Shown piece by piece: positions 27,264-33,820 of a stretch of DNA of 33,820 nucleotides. This DNA is from Acidobacteriota bacterium (GTDB lineage Bacteria > Acidobacteriota > Vicinamibacteria > Vicinamibacterales > UBA2999): positions 1 through 33,820 of the forward strand of contig JACPPO010000023.1 of the NCBI GenBank assembly GCA_016190945.1, in the 5' to 3' direction. The translations under genes were made by a program, and so were the position numbers. The notes under the pieces are model-generated. The model worked only from the letters and a program-made list of their open reading frames with translations, had not been told where the DNA came from and did not search any database. Each line of letters starts with the position of its first letter. Within the stretch, counting starts at the first letter, position 1.

Positions 27264-28577
27264 ATGACCAGCCGAGTTGGCGCTCGACTACTGACCAGCG
27301 TCGTCGTCTTCTGCGTATGCGCCGAGCTGGTGGCGTTGAGCGCGTATTACGTCGAGACGGGCGGCCTGTTCTACACCCATCGCAAGACGTACCAGGAACT
27401 GCCTCCGGCGCCAGAGAACCGGCGGCTGGTCACCGAGGCGCTGCATCCGTACTTCGGTCCGACACACACGCCGGGTACCGCCTTCGACATTCCCGAGGCG
27501 CTGCGGGCAAACAGCTCGTCGCCGTCCCGCCTGAACACGAACAATTTCGGATTCGTGTCGTCGTACAGCTATCCCTTCGTGAAGACACGCGACAGCCAGT
27601 TCGTCATCGGAATGTTCGGCGGGTCGGTGGGCGTCTGGTTCTGTCAGGTCGGCGCACATCGCCTGCTGGAGGAGTTGAAGCGGCATCCGTTCTTCCAGAA
27701 CAAAGAGGTGATCCCGCTCTGTTTCAGCCACGAAGGCTACAAGCAGCCGCAGGAAGCCCTCGTCCTGGCGTATTTCCTGGCAATCGGACAGCAGTTCGAC
27801 CTGATCGTGAACATCGACGGCTTCAATGACGTGGCGCTCGCGAATCTCAATAACGAGCGTGGCGTCGACATTTCGATGCCCAGCGTGCAGCACTTGGATC
27901 CGTTGATTAACCTCGTCAATCAATCGACGCTGACGCCTGACAAGCTTGAGTCTCTCGCGACGGTCAGTCGCGACAAGCGGCAGCTGGCGGATCTCGGCGA
28001 GCGGATCCTCGCCAATCGGCTTGCGTCCGTCAATGCGGTTCTCGATTGGTCCTACACGCGCGGCATCGCCAGCTACATCAGGGAACTGGGTCGCTTCAAC
28101 AACCTGCCATCCGCTCCCTCCGATAGCTCGCTCTTCCAGGTCACGCCGACGGTGAGGGCGCTCGACGCCGCGACGGTGTTCACCGGGATCGCCGACAATT
28201 GGACGAGGTCGTCGCTCCTCATGGGCGACATGCTTGCCGCGCGAGGCGGCGCGTATTTTCATTTTCTCCAGCCGAACCAGTACTACACGACGAGACGGTT
28301 CAACAACGCCGAGGCCGCTGTGGCGCTGAGCGAGGCCTCTCCGTACAAGAGAAGCGTCGAACAAGGCTACCCGGCCCTGACGACGGCGGCACAATCGCGG
28401 CTTCTGAACGCGAACGTCCGGTTCTTCGATGCTACGCACGTCTTCGATCGAGAATCGGCGTCGGTGTACATAGATAACTGTTGTCATTACACACTGATAG
28501 GGAATCAGGTGCTCGCCGATTTCATCGCGGCGTCCATCCTGAACGCACCAGGTCCCTGGAAAGACCGCGTGAATTGA
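27264..28577 (+). CDS. SGNH-hydrolase-like protein, membrane-anchored
   Basis: The 437-residue protein has one N-terminal membrane helix (about 8-28) with no clear cleavage site, followed by a large extracytoplasmic part. Fragments of an SGNH/GDSL site are visible: VIGMFGGSVG (block I, S121), IVNIDGFNDV (block III, N188 and D189) and VYIDNCCHYTLIGN near the end (D404 and H408, block V). The spacing between D and H is one residue longer than the usual DxxH. Block II Gly is not obvious. Such proteins act on ester groups of polysaccharides or lipids, but no neighbour suggests the substrate. The ATG has a strong GAGGGGGG ribosome binding site about 6 nt upstream, unlike most genes here. Lower-GC stretches are visible. 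It is a singleton on the plus strand. Confidence 0.7.
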   Translation: MTSRVGARLLTSVVVFCVCAELVALSAYYVETGGLFYTHRKTYQELPPAPENRRLVTEALHPYFGPTHTPGTAFDIPEALRANSSSPSRLNTNNFGFVSSYSYPFVKTRDSQFVIGMFGGSVGVWFCQVGAHRLLEELKRHPFFQNKEVIPLCFSHEGYKQPQEALVLAYFLAIGQQFDLIVNIDGFNDVALANLNNERGVDISMPSVQHLDPLINLVNQSTLTPDKLESLATVSRDKRQLADLGERILANRLASVNAVLDWSYTRGIASYIRELGRFNNLPSAPSDSSLFQVTPTVRALDAATVFTGIADNWTRSSLLMGDMLAARGGAYFHFLQPNQYYTTRRFNNAEAAVALSEASPYKRSVEQGYPALTTAAQSRLLNANVRFFDATHVFDRESASVYIDNCCHYTLIGNQVLADFIAASILNAPGPWKDRVN

Positions 28578-28642
28578 TCGCCGTGCGCTCATCACGGCCG
28601 GGAATGGGCGCTCTTCCCTTCACCCTGTGATTGTTGTTTCGT

Positions 28643-29875
28643 ATGGCTGTCATGACTCCGTTCCGCGCACTACGGCCGACACCGCCGTCGGCGCCCGAGG
28701 TCGCCGCTGTTCCCTACGACGTCGTCAACGCCGACGAAGCGCGCGCGCTGGCGGCCGGCAATCCGCTGAGTTTTCTGCACGTCTCGCGTGCGGAGATCGA
28801 CCTTCCGCAAGAGACGCGCCCGTACGCGGATGTCGTGTATGCGAAAGCCGCGGAGAATTTCGCGGCGCTGAAGGCTCGCGCGCCGCTCGTCCTCGAGGAG
28901 ACGCCGAGCCTCTATGTGTACCGCCTCCGGATGGGACAGCACGTGCAGACCGGGATCGCGGGGTGCTTTTCGGTCGCCGAGTACGAGGCCGAGGTCATCA
29001 AGAAACACGAACGCACCCGGCGGGACAAGGAGGACGATCGGACGCGTCACATCATCGAGCTGCGCGCCCAGACGGGGCCCGTACTTCTGATCCATCGTGC
29101 GTCACCAGGTGTCGCCGCGGTCGTCCAGCGGTCAACCGGGGGGAGCGCGCCGTTGTTTGATTTCGCGGCCTCCGACGGCGTGCAGCACACGATCTGGCGG
29201 GTGGATGCGCGGGTTGATGCGACAGCCCAACGCGAGCTGGTCGCCGCCTTTGAGGCGATTCCGGCCTTGTACATCGCCGATGGACACCACCGTGCCGCAA
29301 GCGCGGTGCGCGCCGGGCGGCACTTTCGGGGTGCCGGCGGCGCCGCGGGCGAGTGGGAGACGTTTCTGGCGGTCGCGTTTCCCGACAACCAGATGCAGGT
29401 GCTCCCATACAACCGCGTGGTGAAGGATCTTGGCGCGTATACGCCCGACTCGCTGCTGGCTGCCTTGCGTCAACGCGTCACGGTGAAGCAGGGTCCGGCG
29501 ACGCCGGTACGGAAGGGCGATGTGGCGATGTGCCTGGGCGGCGAGTGGTACACGATCGAGCTTGGCACGCCGCTTTCTGGCGCCGGCGCGGCGGAACAGC
29601 TCGACGTGAGCCGCTTGCAGGACCTGGTGCTTTCGCCGGTGCTCGGTATTGGCGACGTGCGCACCGACAAGCGCGTCGACTTTGTTGGCGGCGCCCGCGG
29701 CACAACACAGCTCGAGAAGCTGGTGTCCTCGGGTCAGGCGGCCGTGGCCTTCTCGATGTATCCGGTGAGCGTGGCCGACCTGATGGCCGTATCCGACGCC
29801 GGCGGCATCATGCCGCCCAAATCGACGTGGTTCGAGCCCAAGCTCCGCGACGGCCTGCTGTCGCATGTTATATGA
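28643..29875 (+). CDS. DUF1015 family protein
   Basis: The 410-residue protein matches the DUF1015 family along its whole length: the opening FRALRPTPPSAPEVAAVPYDV, SFLHVSRAEIDLP, AEVIKKHERTRRDKEDDR, TGPVLLIH, YIADGHHRAASA (D213, H215, H216) and the C-terminal FSMYPVSVADLMAVSDAG and MPPKSTWFEPKLRDGL. The function is not known. Members often lie beside serA and serC, as here (serA' starts 15 nt after the stop). This suggests a link with phosphoserine or one-carbon metabolism, but that is an inference from position. Start at 28643 is used; TTG 28631 and ATG 28652 are in frame. Confidence 0.88.
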   Translation: MAVMTPFRALRPTPPSAPEVAAVPYDVVNADEARALAAGNPLSFLHVSRAEIDLPQETRPYADVVYAKAAENFAALKARAPLVLEETPSLYVYRLRMGQHVQTGIAGCFSVAEYEAEVIKKHERTRRDKEDDRTRHIIELRAQTGPVLLIHRASPGVAAVVQRSTGGSAPLFDFAASDGVQHTIWRVDARVDATAQRELVAAFEAIPALYIADGHHRAASAVRAGRHFRGAGGAAGEWETFLAVAFPDNQMQVLPYNRVVKDLGAYTPDSLLAALRQRVTVKQGPATPVRKGDVAMCLGGEWYTIELGTPLSGAGAAEQLDVSRLQDLVLSPVLGIGDVRTDKRVDFVGGARGTTQLEKLVSSGQAAVAFSMYPVSVADLMAVSDAGGIMPPKSTWFEPKLRDGLLSHVI

Positions 29876-29890
29876 ATACCTACCCGGTTC

Positions 29891-30451
29891 ATGAAGGTCC
29901 TGGTCGCGGATACGTTTGACGCTTCGGGCCTTGAAGGGTTGAAGGCCGCCGGGTGCGAAGTTCTCTACGAGCCTGAGCTCGCGGGCGAGGCGCTCGTCCG
30001 GTCAATCGGATCGTCTGGCGCCAACATTCTCGTCGTCCGGTCGATGAAGGTCACTGAAGGGATGCTCGATGCCGGACGGCTCTCGCTCATCGTGCGGGCG
30101 GGCGCCGGCGTGAACACGATCGATGTGCCAGCGGCCTCGCGCCGCGGCATCTACGTTTCGAATTGTCCGGGCAAGAACGCCATTGCGGTGGCGGAGTGTG
30201 CGTTTGGCTTGATGCTCGCCCTCGACCGCCGGACTCCGAACCAAGTCGTTAACCTTGGCGCCGGGCGTTGGAACAAGAAGGAATACTCGGAGGCACGCGG
30301 GCTGTATGGCCGTACGCTCGGCCTGCTCGGCTTCGGCAACATTGGCCGGGAGATGGCGCGCCGCACGCGGGGATTCGGCATGCACACGATTGCGTGGAGT
30401 CCGCGCTTCCTCCGCAACGCAGCCCGGACATCCTCAGCCTGCAGGTTGTGA
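29891..30451 (+). pseudogene. serA: Broken serA: N-terminal part of D-3-phosphoglycerate dehydrogenase
   Basis: The frame encodes 186 residues of a 3-phosphoglycerate dehydrogenase. The N-terminal half is good: MKVLVADTFDASGLEGL, LIVRAGAGVNTIDVPAA, NCPGKNAIAVAE and the NAD-binding GLLGFGNIG (about 144-152). After AWSPRF, residue 173, the match ends and a short unrelated tail leads to a stop. In the +2 frame the next bases read SPDILSLQV, like the ADILSLHV strand that should come further on, and this also ends within a few codons. So the gene has an internal deletion with a shift plus loss of everything after that strand. The catalytic Arg, Glu and His of the family lie in the missing part, so the product cannot work as SerA. 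It lies between DUF1015 and serC. Confidence 0.75.
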
Positions 30452-30490
30452 AAACATAGGTGGTAGACGCCACGCCACCAGGAGTACCCG

Positions 30491-31582
30491 ATGCCCACGA
30501 CCACCCGTATCTACAACTTTTCCGCCGGCCCTGCCGTCCTCCCGCTGCCTGCGCTCGAAGAGGCGCAACGGGACCTGATTTCGCTGCCCGGCGTCGGCAT
30601 GTCTGTGATGGAGATCAGCCACCGCTCGAAGACCTTCGAGGATCTCCTCAATCGCGCGATCGAGGACGTCCGCGCCCTCGCCGACATTCCGGCTCACTAC
30701 AAGATCCTCATGCTGCAGGGGGGCGCCACCCTCCAGTTCTCGATGGTACCGATGAACCTGCTTGGCGCGGGCGCCTCGGCCGACTACATCGACACCGGAT
30801 CGTGGTCCGACAAGGCGATCAAGGAAGCGAGGAAGGTCGGCAAGGTGAGCGTCGCCGCGTCGACCAAGGCCGACAGCTACACGCGCATTCCCGCCCAACA
30901 GGAGCTGAAGCTCACGCCTGGCGCGGCCTACGCGCACATCACGAGTAACAACACGATCGAGGGGACCGAGTGGAAGTCGCCGCCGGAGGTGGGTGACGCG
31001 CCACTGGTCGCCGACACCTCGTCCGACATCTTCAGCGGCCCGATCGACGTCAGCCGCTTCGGCCTGATTTACGCGGGCGCGCAGAAGAACCTGGGGCCGT
31101 CCGGCGTGACCCTCGTCGTCGTCCGCGAAGACCTGCTCGCGCGTTCGTCCGACGCGCTGCCGATCATGCTGAACTACAAGGTCCAAGCGGAGAACAACTC
31201 GCTGTACAACACGCCGAACACGTTCGGCATCTATGTCCTGGGTCTCACGGTGAAGTGGTTACGCTCGCTTGGCGGGCTGCCGGCGATCGCCCGGATCAAT
31301 CAGCGCAAGGCCGGCAAGCTGTACGCCGAGATCGACCGCACCGGCTTCTATCGCGGCACCGCGCAGAAGGACAGCCGTTCGCTGATGAACGTGACCTTCC
31401 GCTTGGCCACCGAGGAGCTCGAGCGGATGTTCGTCGAGGACTCCACGGCCGCGGGGTTCGACGGTCTCAAGGGACACCGCGCGGTGGGTGGCATGCGGGC
31501 GTCCATCTACAACGCGTTTCCAGAGGAGGGGGTCGACGCGCTGGTCGATTTCATGAGCGAGTTCGAACGCAAGCGCGGGTAG
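30491..31582 (+). CDS. serC: Phosphoserine aminotransferase
   Basis: The 363-residue class V aminotransferase converts 3-phosphohydroxypyruvate and glutamate to phosphoserine in serine synthesis, and can also act in pyridoxine synthesis. The PLP lysine is K199 in IYAGAQKNLGPSG. Other family motifs are NFSAGPAVLP (9-18), VMEISHRSKTFE (39-50), LQGGATLQFSMVPMNL (75-90), ADTSSDIFS (174-182) and the C-terminal GGMRASIYNAFPEEGVDALV. The length is standard. GGAG sits 6 nt before the ATG. The gene lies 31-39 nt after the broken serA, depending on which frame is counted, in the order expected of a serine operon. Its stop is 4 bp from a large inverted repeat. Confidence 0.95.
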   Translation: MPTTTRIYNFSAGPAVLPLPALEEAQRDLISLPGVGMSVMEISHRSKTFEDLLNRAIEDVRALADIPAHYKILMLQGGATLQFSMVPMNLLGAGASADYIDTGSWSDKAIKEARKVGKVSVAASTKADSYTRIPAQQELKLTPGAAYAHITSNNTIEGTEWKSPPEVGDAPLVADTSSDIFSGPIDVSRFGLIYAGAQKNLGPSGVTLVVVREDLLARSSDALPIMLNYKVQAENNSLYNTPNTFGIYVLGLTVKWLRSLGGLPAIARINQRKAGKLYAEIDRTGFYRGTAQKDSRSLMNVTFRLATEELERMFVEDSTAAGFDGLKGHRAVGGMRASIYNAFPEEGVDALVDFMSEFERKRG

Positions 31583-31586
31583 GACT

Positions 31587-31648
31587 GGCCACGGAGGCGC
31601 AGAGGCACGGGCGTTAGTGTTTTTCCGTGTCTCCGTGTCTCCGTGGCC
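31587..31648. repeat. Long imperfect inverted repeat between serC and pcnB (CCGTGTCTCCGTG type)
   Basis: Two 24-nt arms, 31587-31610 (GGCCACGGAGGCGCAG...) and 31625-31648 (CCGTGTCTCCGTG...), pair with four mismatches around a 14-nt loop. The right arm is made of repeated TCTCCGTG units. It sits between convergent genes and could end both transcripts. The right arm and loop encode the last residues and the stop codon of PcnB. It looks like a copy of a dispersed family. Confidence 0.65.
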
Positions 31649-32948
31649 CGTGGTCGGATGGCCGGCGCCGGCGACGCCGACGTCGGCGTCTCGGCGGCAG
31701 CGGCGATCCTGCCTCCTCGGTCTCCGCCTCGAAGGTGCCCGCGGCCTCGACAAAGCCGCGCCAGTGTTCCAGCACCTGCGGTGCCTGTCCGTGAATCTCG
31801 AGCCAGGTCAGCGCTTCCCGGAAAGGCCCGCGGTGCACCAGTGCGCGTCGCGCGCGCGGGGAAAGATTCATATCCACCAGCCGGCGCTGCAGACCCAGAA
31901 TCTGGCCAAGTCGCTCGACATCGCGGCGCGCCAGCGGCAGGATGCCGAGCGATGGCGCCCTCTCTTTCCGGAGTTCGCCGTGCTGAACCGGTGGCCCGAG
32001 GGGCCCGCTGGTGCCAGGACCAAGCGGCACCAGCAGCGACCCGAGCAAGACCGCGTTGGTGAGCGTGTCCGGTGTTCCCTCGAACCGCTTCCGATGGGCG
32101 TCGAGCGCTGAAAGCGACCGCCACAGCGCGTCGCCACATCCCTCCTGCAGCTGGTGGGCGATCGGATCCAGCAGGCGGCGCTCCGCCAGCATGCGGAACG
32201 TCCGCTCGGATGCCCCCGCCCGAAGGAGTTTGTAGAACTCTTCGATCAACCGAGAGGGCGCGCTTCTGCCGATCTCCCCGCGCTGGGCGGCAATGGCCGC
32301 GTCGATTGGCGGGTCGATCGAAAAACCGAGCCGCGCGGCCATCGCGACAGCGCGCAGCATGCGGACGGGATCGTCCTGAAAACGCTCGGTCGGGTCGCCG
32401 ATGCACCGCACCACCCGCGCCTTGAGGTCCCGCAGTCCGCCCGTGTAATCGATGATAGACAACGAGGCGATGTCGTAGAAGAGCGCGTTCACAGTGAAGT
32501 CGCGCCGGAACGCGTCCTCCTCAGGCGTGCCGAACGTGTTGTCCCGGTGGAGCAGGCGCTCGTGGCCGCCCCGGTGATGTCCGTCGACCGGGATGCCCGG
32601 GCTCGGCGGCCGGGAGTCGAGGGCCGCGAGCTCGTCGGCTGACAGCTGTCGCCTGAAGGTGGCGACCTCGATCGTCTTCGTCCCGTAGCGGATATGGGCC
32701 AGCCGGAACCGGCGGCCGATGATCCAGCAATTCCGAAAGAGCCGCTTGACCTGGTAGGGATGGGCGGACGTGCCGATATCAAAATCTTTCGGCCGGCGTC
32801 CGAGCAGCAGATCGCGGACGCTTCCGCCCACCAGGTACGCGAGGTAGTTGTGCTGCTGCAACCGGTACAGCACCCGGAGCGCGTCGGGGTCGATCTGCTT
32901 GCGCGAGATCGCGTGCTCGGCGCGCGGCAGAATGACCGGCGGGCCCAT
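31614..32948 (-). CDS. pcnB: Poly(A) polymerase I (PcnB-like nucleotidyltransferase)
   Basis: The 444-residue protein belongs to the tRNA-nucleotidyltransferase/poly(A) polymerase family and would add 3' adenosine tails to RNA for decay. The catalytic head has YLVGGSVRDLLLGRRPKDFDIGTS, with the metal-binding DxD, then EVATFRR, GTPEEDAFRRDFTVNALFYD and DPVRMLRAVAMAARLGFSI. The Arg-rich tail (RRRRRRRRRR) is typical of PcnB and helps separate it from CCA-adding enzymes, as does the N-terminal ISRKQIDPDALRVLYRLQQ. The last dozen residues (GPRRHGDTEKH) come from the intergenic repeat. ATG at 32948 is preferred, because TACAAT ends 8 nt upstream; ATG at 32966 overlaps that element. Confidence 0.9.
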   Translation of the reverse strand: MGPPVILPRAEHAISRKQIDPDALRVLYRLQQHNYLAYLVGGSVRDLLLGRRPKDFDIGTSAHPYQVKRLFRNCWIIGRRFRLAHIRYGTKTIEVATFRRQLSADELAALDSRPPSPGIPVDGHHRGGHERLLHRDNTFGTPEEDAFRRDFTVNALFYDIASLSIIDYTGGLRDLKARVVRCIGDPTERFQDDPVRMLRAVAMAARLGFSIDPPIDAAIAAQRGEIGRSAPSRLIEEFYKLLRAGASERTFRMLAERRLLDPIAHQLQEGCGDALWRSLSALDAHRKRFEGTPDTLTNAVLLGSLLVPLGPGTSGPLGPPVQHGELRKERAPSLGILPLARRDVERLGQILGLQRRLVDMNLSPRARRALVHRGPFREALTWLEIHGQAPQVLEHWRGFVEAAGTFEAETEEAGSPLPPRRRRRRRRRRPSDHGPRRHGDTEKH

Positions 32949-32956
32949 CGGCTTGC

Positions 32957-32994
32957 ATTGTAACAACTGGCGCGGCCAACCGAGGTGCTACGAT
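32957..32994. promoter_or_regulatory. Divergent leaderless promoters of pcnB and the TPR-like gene
   Basis: TACAAT on the minus strand (32962-32957) ends 8 nt before the pcnB ATG at 32948. TACGAT on the plus strand (32989-32994) ends 7 nt before the ATG at 33002. The 53-bp gap contains both, and no ribosome binding sites fit. Confidence 0.45.
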
Positions 32995-33001
32995 CGCCGC
33001 C

Positions 33002-33811
33002 ATGCGGTTGTCGGGAGCAGTTGTTCCGCTGCTGATACTTCTCGTTACGGACGCGCCGGCAGGGGCGGCGGAACACCCCGCGCTTGCTAAGGCACGCGCT
33101 CTCTATAACGCCGCCGACTACGACGGCGCCATCAGCGCCGCGACTGTTGCGCGAGCCGATCCCGCCTCGGCCGACGCCGCGACGCTCGTGGTGGCGCGAT
33201 CCTCCCTGGAGCGGTATCGCCTTCGGCTCGATCCTGGCGACCTCGTCGCCGCACGTCAGGCGCTGAATGCCGTTCGACCGGCTGCGCTCTCTCCTCGCGA
33301 TCACCTCGATCTGCTCGTAGGGTTCGGGCAGGCGCTGTACCTCGGCGAGGCGTTCGGCGCGGCGGCGGAGCTCTTCGACACGGCGCTCAGCCGGTCCTCG
33401 CTCTTCGGCGCTCGCGACCGCCTGCTGCTGCTCGAGTGGTGGGCGACGGCCGTCGACCGCGAGGCACAGAAGATGGCCGCCGATCGCCGCATGCCGCTGC
33501 TCGAACGGGTGATCGACAGGATGGAGAACGAACTGCGCCGGGATCCTGGCAACGCCGCCGCGAATTATTGGCTCGCGGTCTCGGCGCGCGGCGCAGGCGA
33601 CGGCGAACGAGCCTGGCAGGCCGCGGTCGCGGGATGGATTCGCGCGCTCCTCAGCCCCGAGAGTGCCGAGGCGCTGCGGGCCGACCTCGATCGGTTCGTC
33701 ACGCTGGTCCTTATTCCCGAGCGCGCCCGCACGAAACCGCCCAGGGAGCAGCAAGAGGCACTCGCGGCGCTCCGCGCGGAATGGGACGGCGTGAAGAGTC
33801 AGTGGCGATAG
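33002..33811 (+). CDS. Secreted alpha-helical protein, TPR-like, function unknown
   Basis: The 269-residue protein starts with a signal peptide (about 1-22, ending PAGAAE) and continues as Ala/Leu/Arg-rich helix pairs. ALAKARALYNAADYDGAISAA (split at ALYN) and LVGFGQALYLGEAFGAAAEL resemble tetratricopeptide repeats, and NAAANYWLAVSARGAGD a third, so it may be a periplasmic scaffold. No enzymatic motif is seen and I do not recognise a family. The start is supported by TACGAT 7 nt upstream. Only 9 bases follow the stop in the window, so whether more genes belong to its unit is not visible. Confidence 0.65.
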   Translation: MRLSGAVVPLLILLVTDAPAGAAEHPALAKARALYNAADYDGAISAATVARADPASADAATLVVARSSLERYRLRLDPGDLVAARQALNAVRPAALSPRDHLDLLVGFGQALYLGEAFGAAAELFDTALSRSSLFGARDRLLLLEWWATAVDREAQKMAADRRMPLLERVIDRMENELRRDPGNAAANYWLAVSARGAGDGERAWQAAVAGWIRALLSPESAEALRADLDRFVTLVLIPERARTKPPREQQEALAALRAEWDGVKSQWR

Positions 33812-33820
33812 AAGACCCCA

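Noticed and set aside
27288-28595. Minus-strand frame of 435 codons across the SGNH-like gene
   Set aside because: The plus strand frame has a membrane helix, active-site blocks and a strong ribosome binding site; the minus frame has none of these.
29876-31582. Serine cluster as a novel operon
   Set aside because: DUF1015, serA and serC next to each other is a known arrangement; only the breakage of serA is unusual.
31665-31700. Simple-sequence GC repeat seen as a possible CRISPR or tandem array
   Set aside because: It is the codon run for the Arg-rich tail of PcnB, a known property of that family; there is no spacer structure.

Overview
The window looks like a piece of chromosome from a GC-rich, Gram-negative heterotroph. 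The most likely source is an Acidobacteriota of the Vicinamibacteria type. The lineage is inferred from the protein at 14141-15112, which has the layout of the 'VWFA-related Acidobacterial domain' family, from the mix of secreted M1 and S9 peptidases, an OprP-type porin and an OmpA-like protein (so an outer membrane is present), and from Acidobacteria-like intergenic repeats. Most of the window carries ordinary chromosomal genes. I see no phage, integrase, transposase, CRISPR array, tRNA or rRNA.

Layout: 1-13947 is all minus strand. It holds a cut-off O/P-family porin, a CcdA-type membrane thiol transporter next to a solitary NuoG-like Fe-S protein, a secreted M1 metallopeptidase, a glycine C-acetyltransferase-like enzyme, a compact type II restriction-modification pair (endonuclease and beta-class methyltransferase, with lower GC by eye), then a translationally coupled trio read aminotransferase - AI-2E permease - polytopic GT-C-like membrane protein. 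From 14141 to 16734 (plus) lie the VWA protein, an OmpA-like protein and a pteridine-reductase-like SDR. From 16737 to 19849 (minus) a DPP-IV-like S9 peptidase is coupled to an MTHFR-like protein. From 19898 to 24174 (plus) are a beta-CASP ribonuclease, a second aminotransferase and malQ, which overlaps convergent glnS; rmuC follows on the minus strand. From 27264 (plus) come an SGNH-like protein, DUF1015, a broken serA and serC. Finally pcnB (minus) and a secreted TPR-like protein (plus) diverge.

Links between genes: DUF1015 - serA' - serC is the remains of a serine biosynthesis cluster, and the serA copy has lost its catalytic half. The SDR and the MTHFR-like gene converge and may both act on pterins or folates. 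The R-M pair is the only clear defence system. Its endonuclease has no family I can name.

The most interesting signals lie between and inside genes rather than in a new gene cluster. First, at least nine genes that begin a transcription unit have a -10-like hexamer ending only 6-9 nt before the start codon, which suggests widespread leaderless transcription. Second, a GGGTCGC-nnn-GCGACCC palindrome is embedded in frame near the N-termini of two unrelated genes. Third, a 24-nt-arm inverted repeat lies between serC and pcnB and supplies the last residues and stop codon of PcnB. Fourth, a repeat built on CTACCGGCTA follows the beta-CASP gene. I did not find a convincing new multi-gene system.
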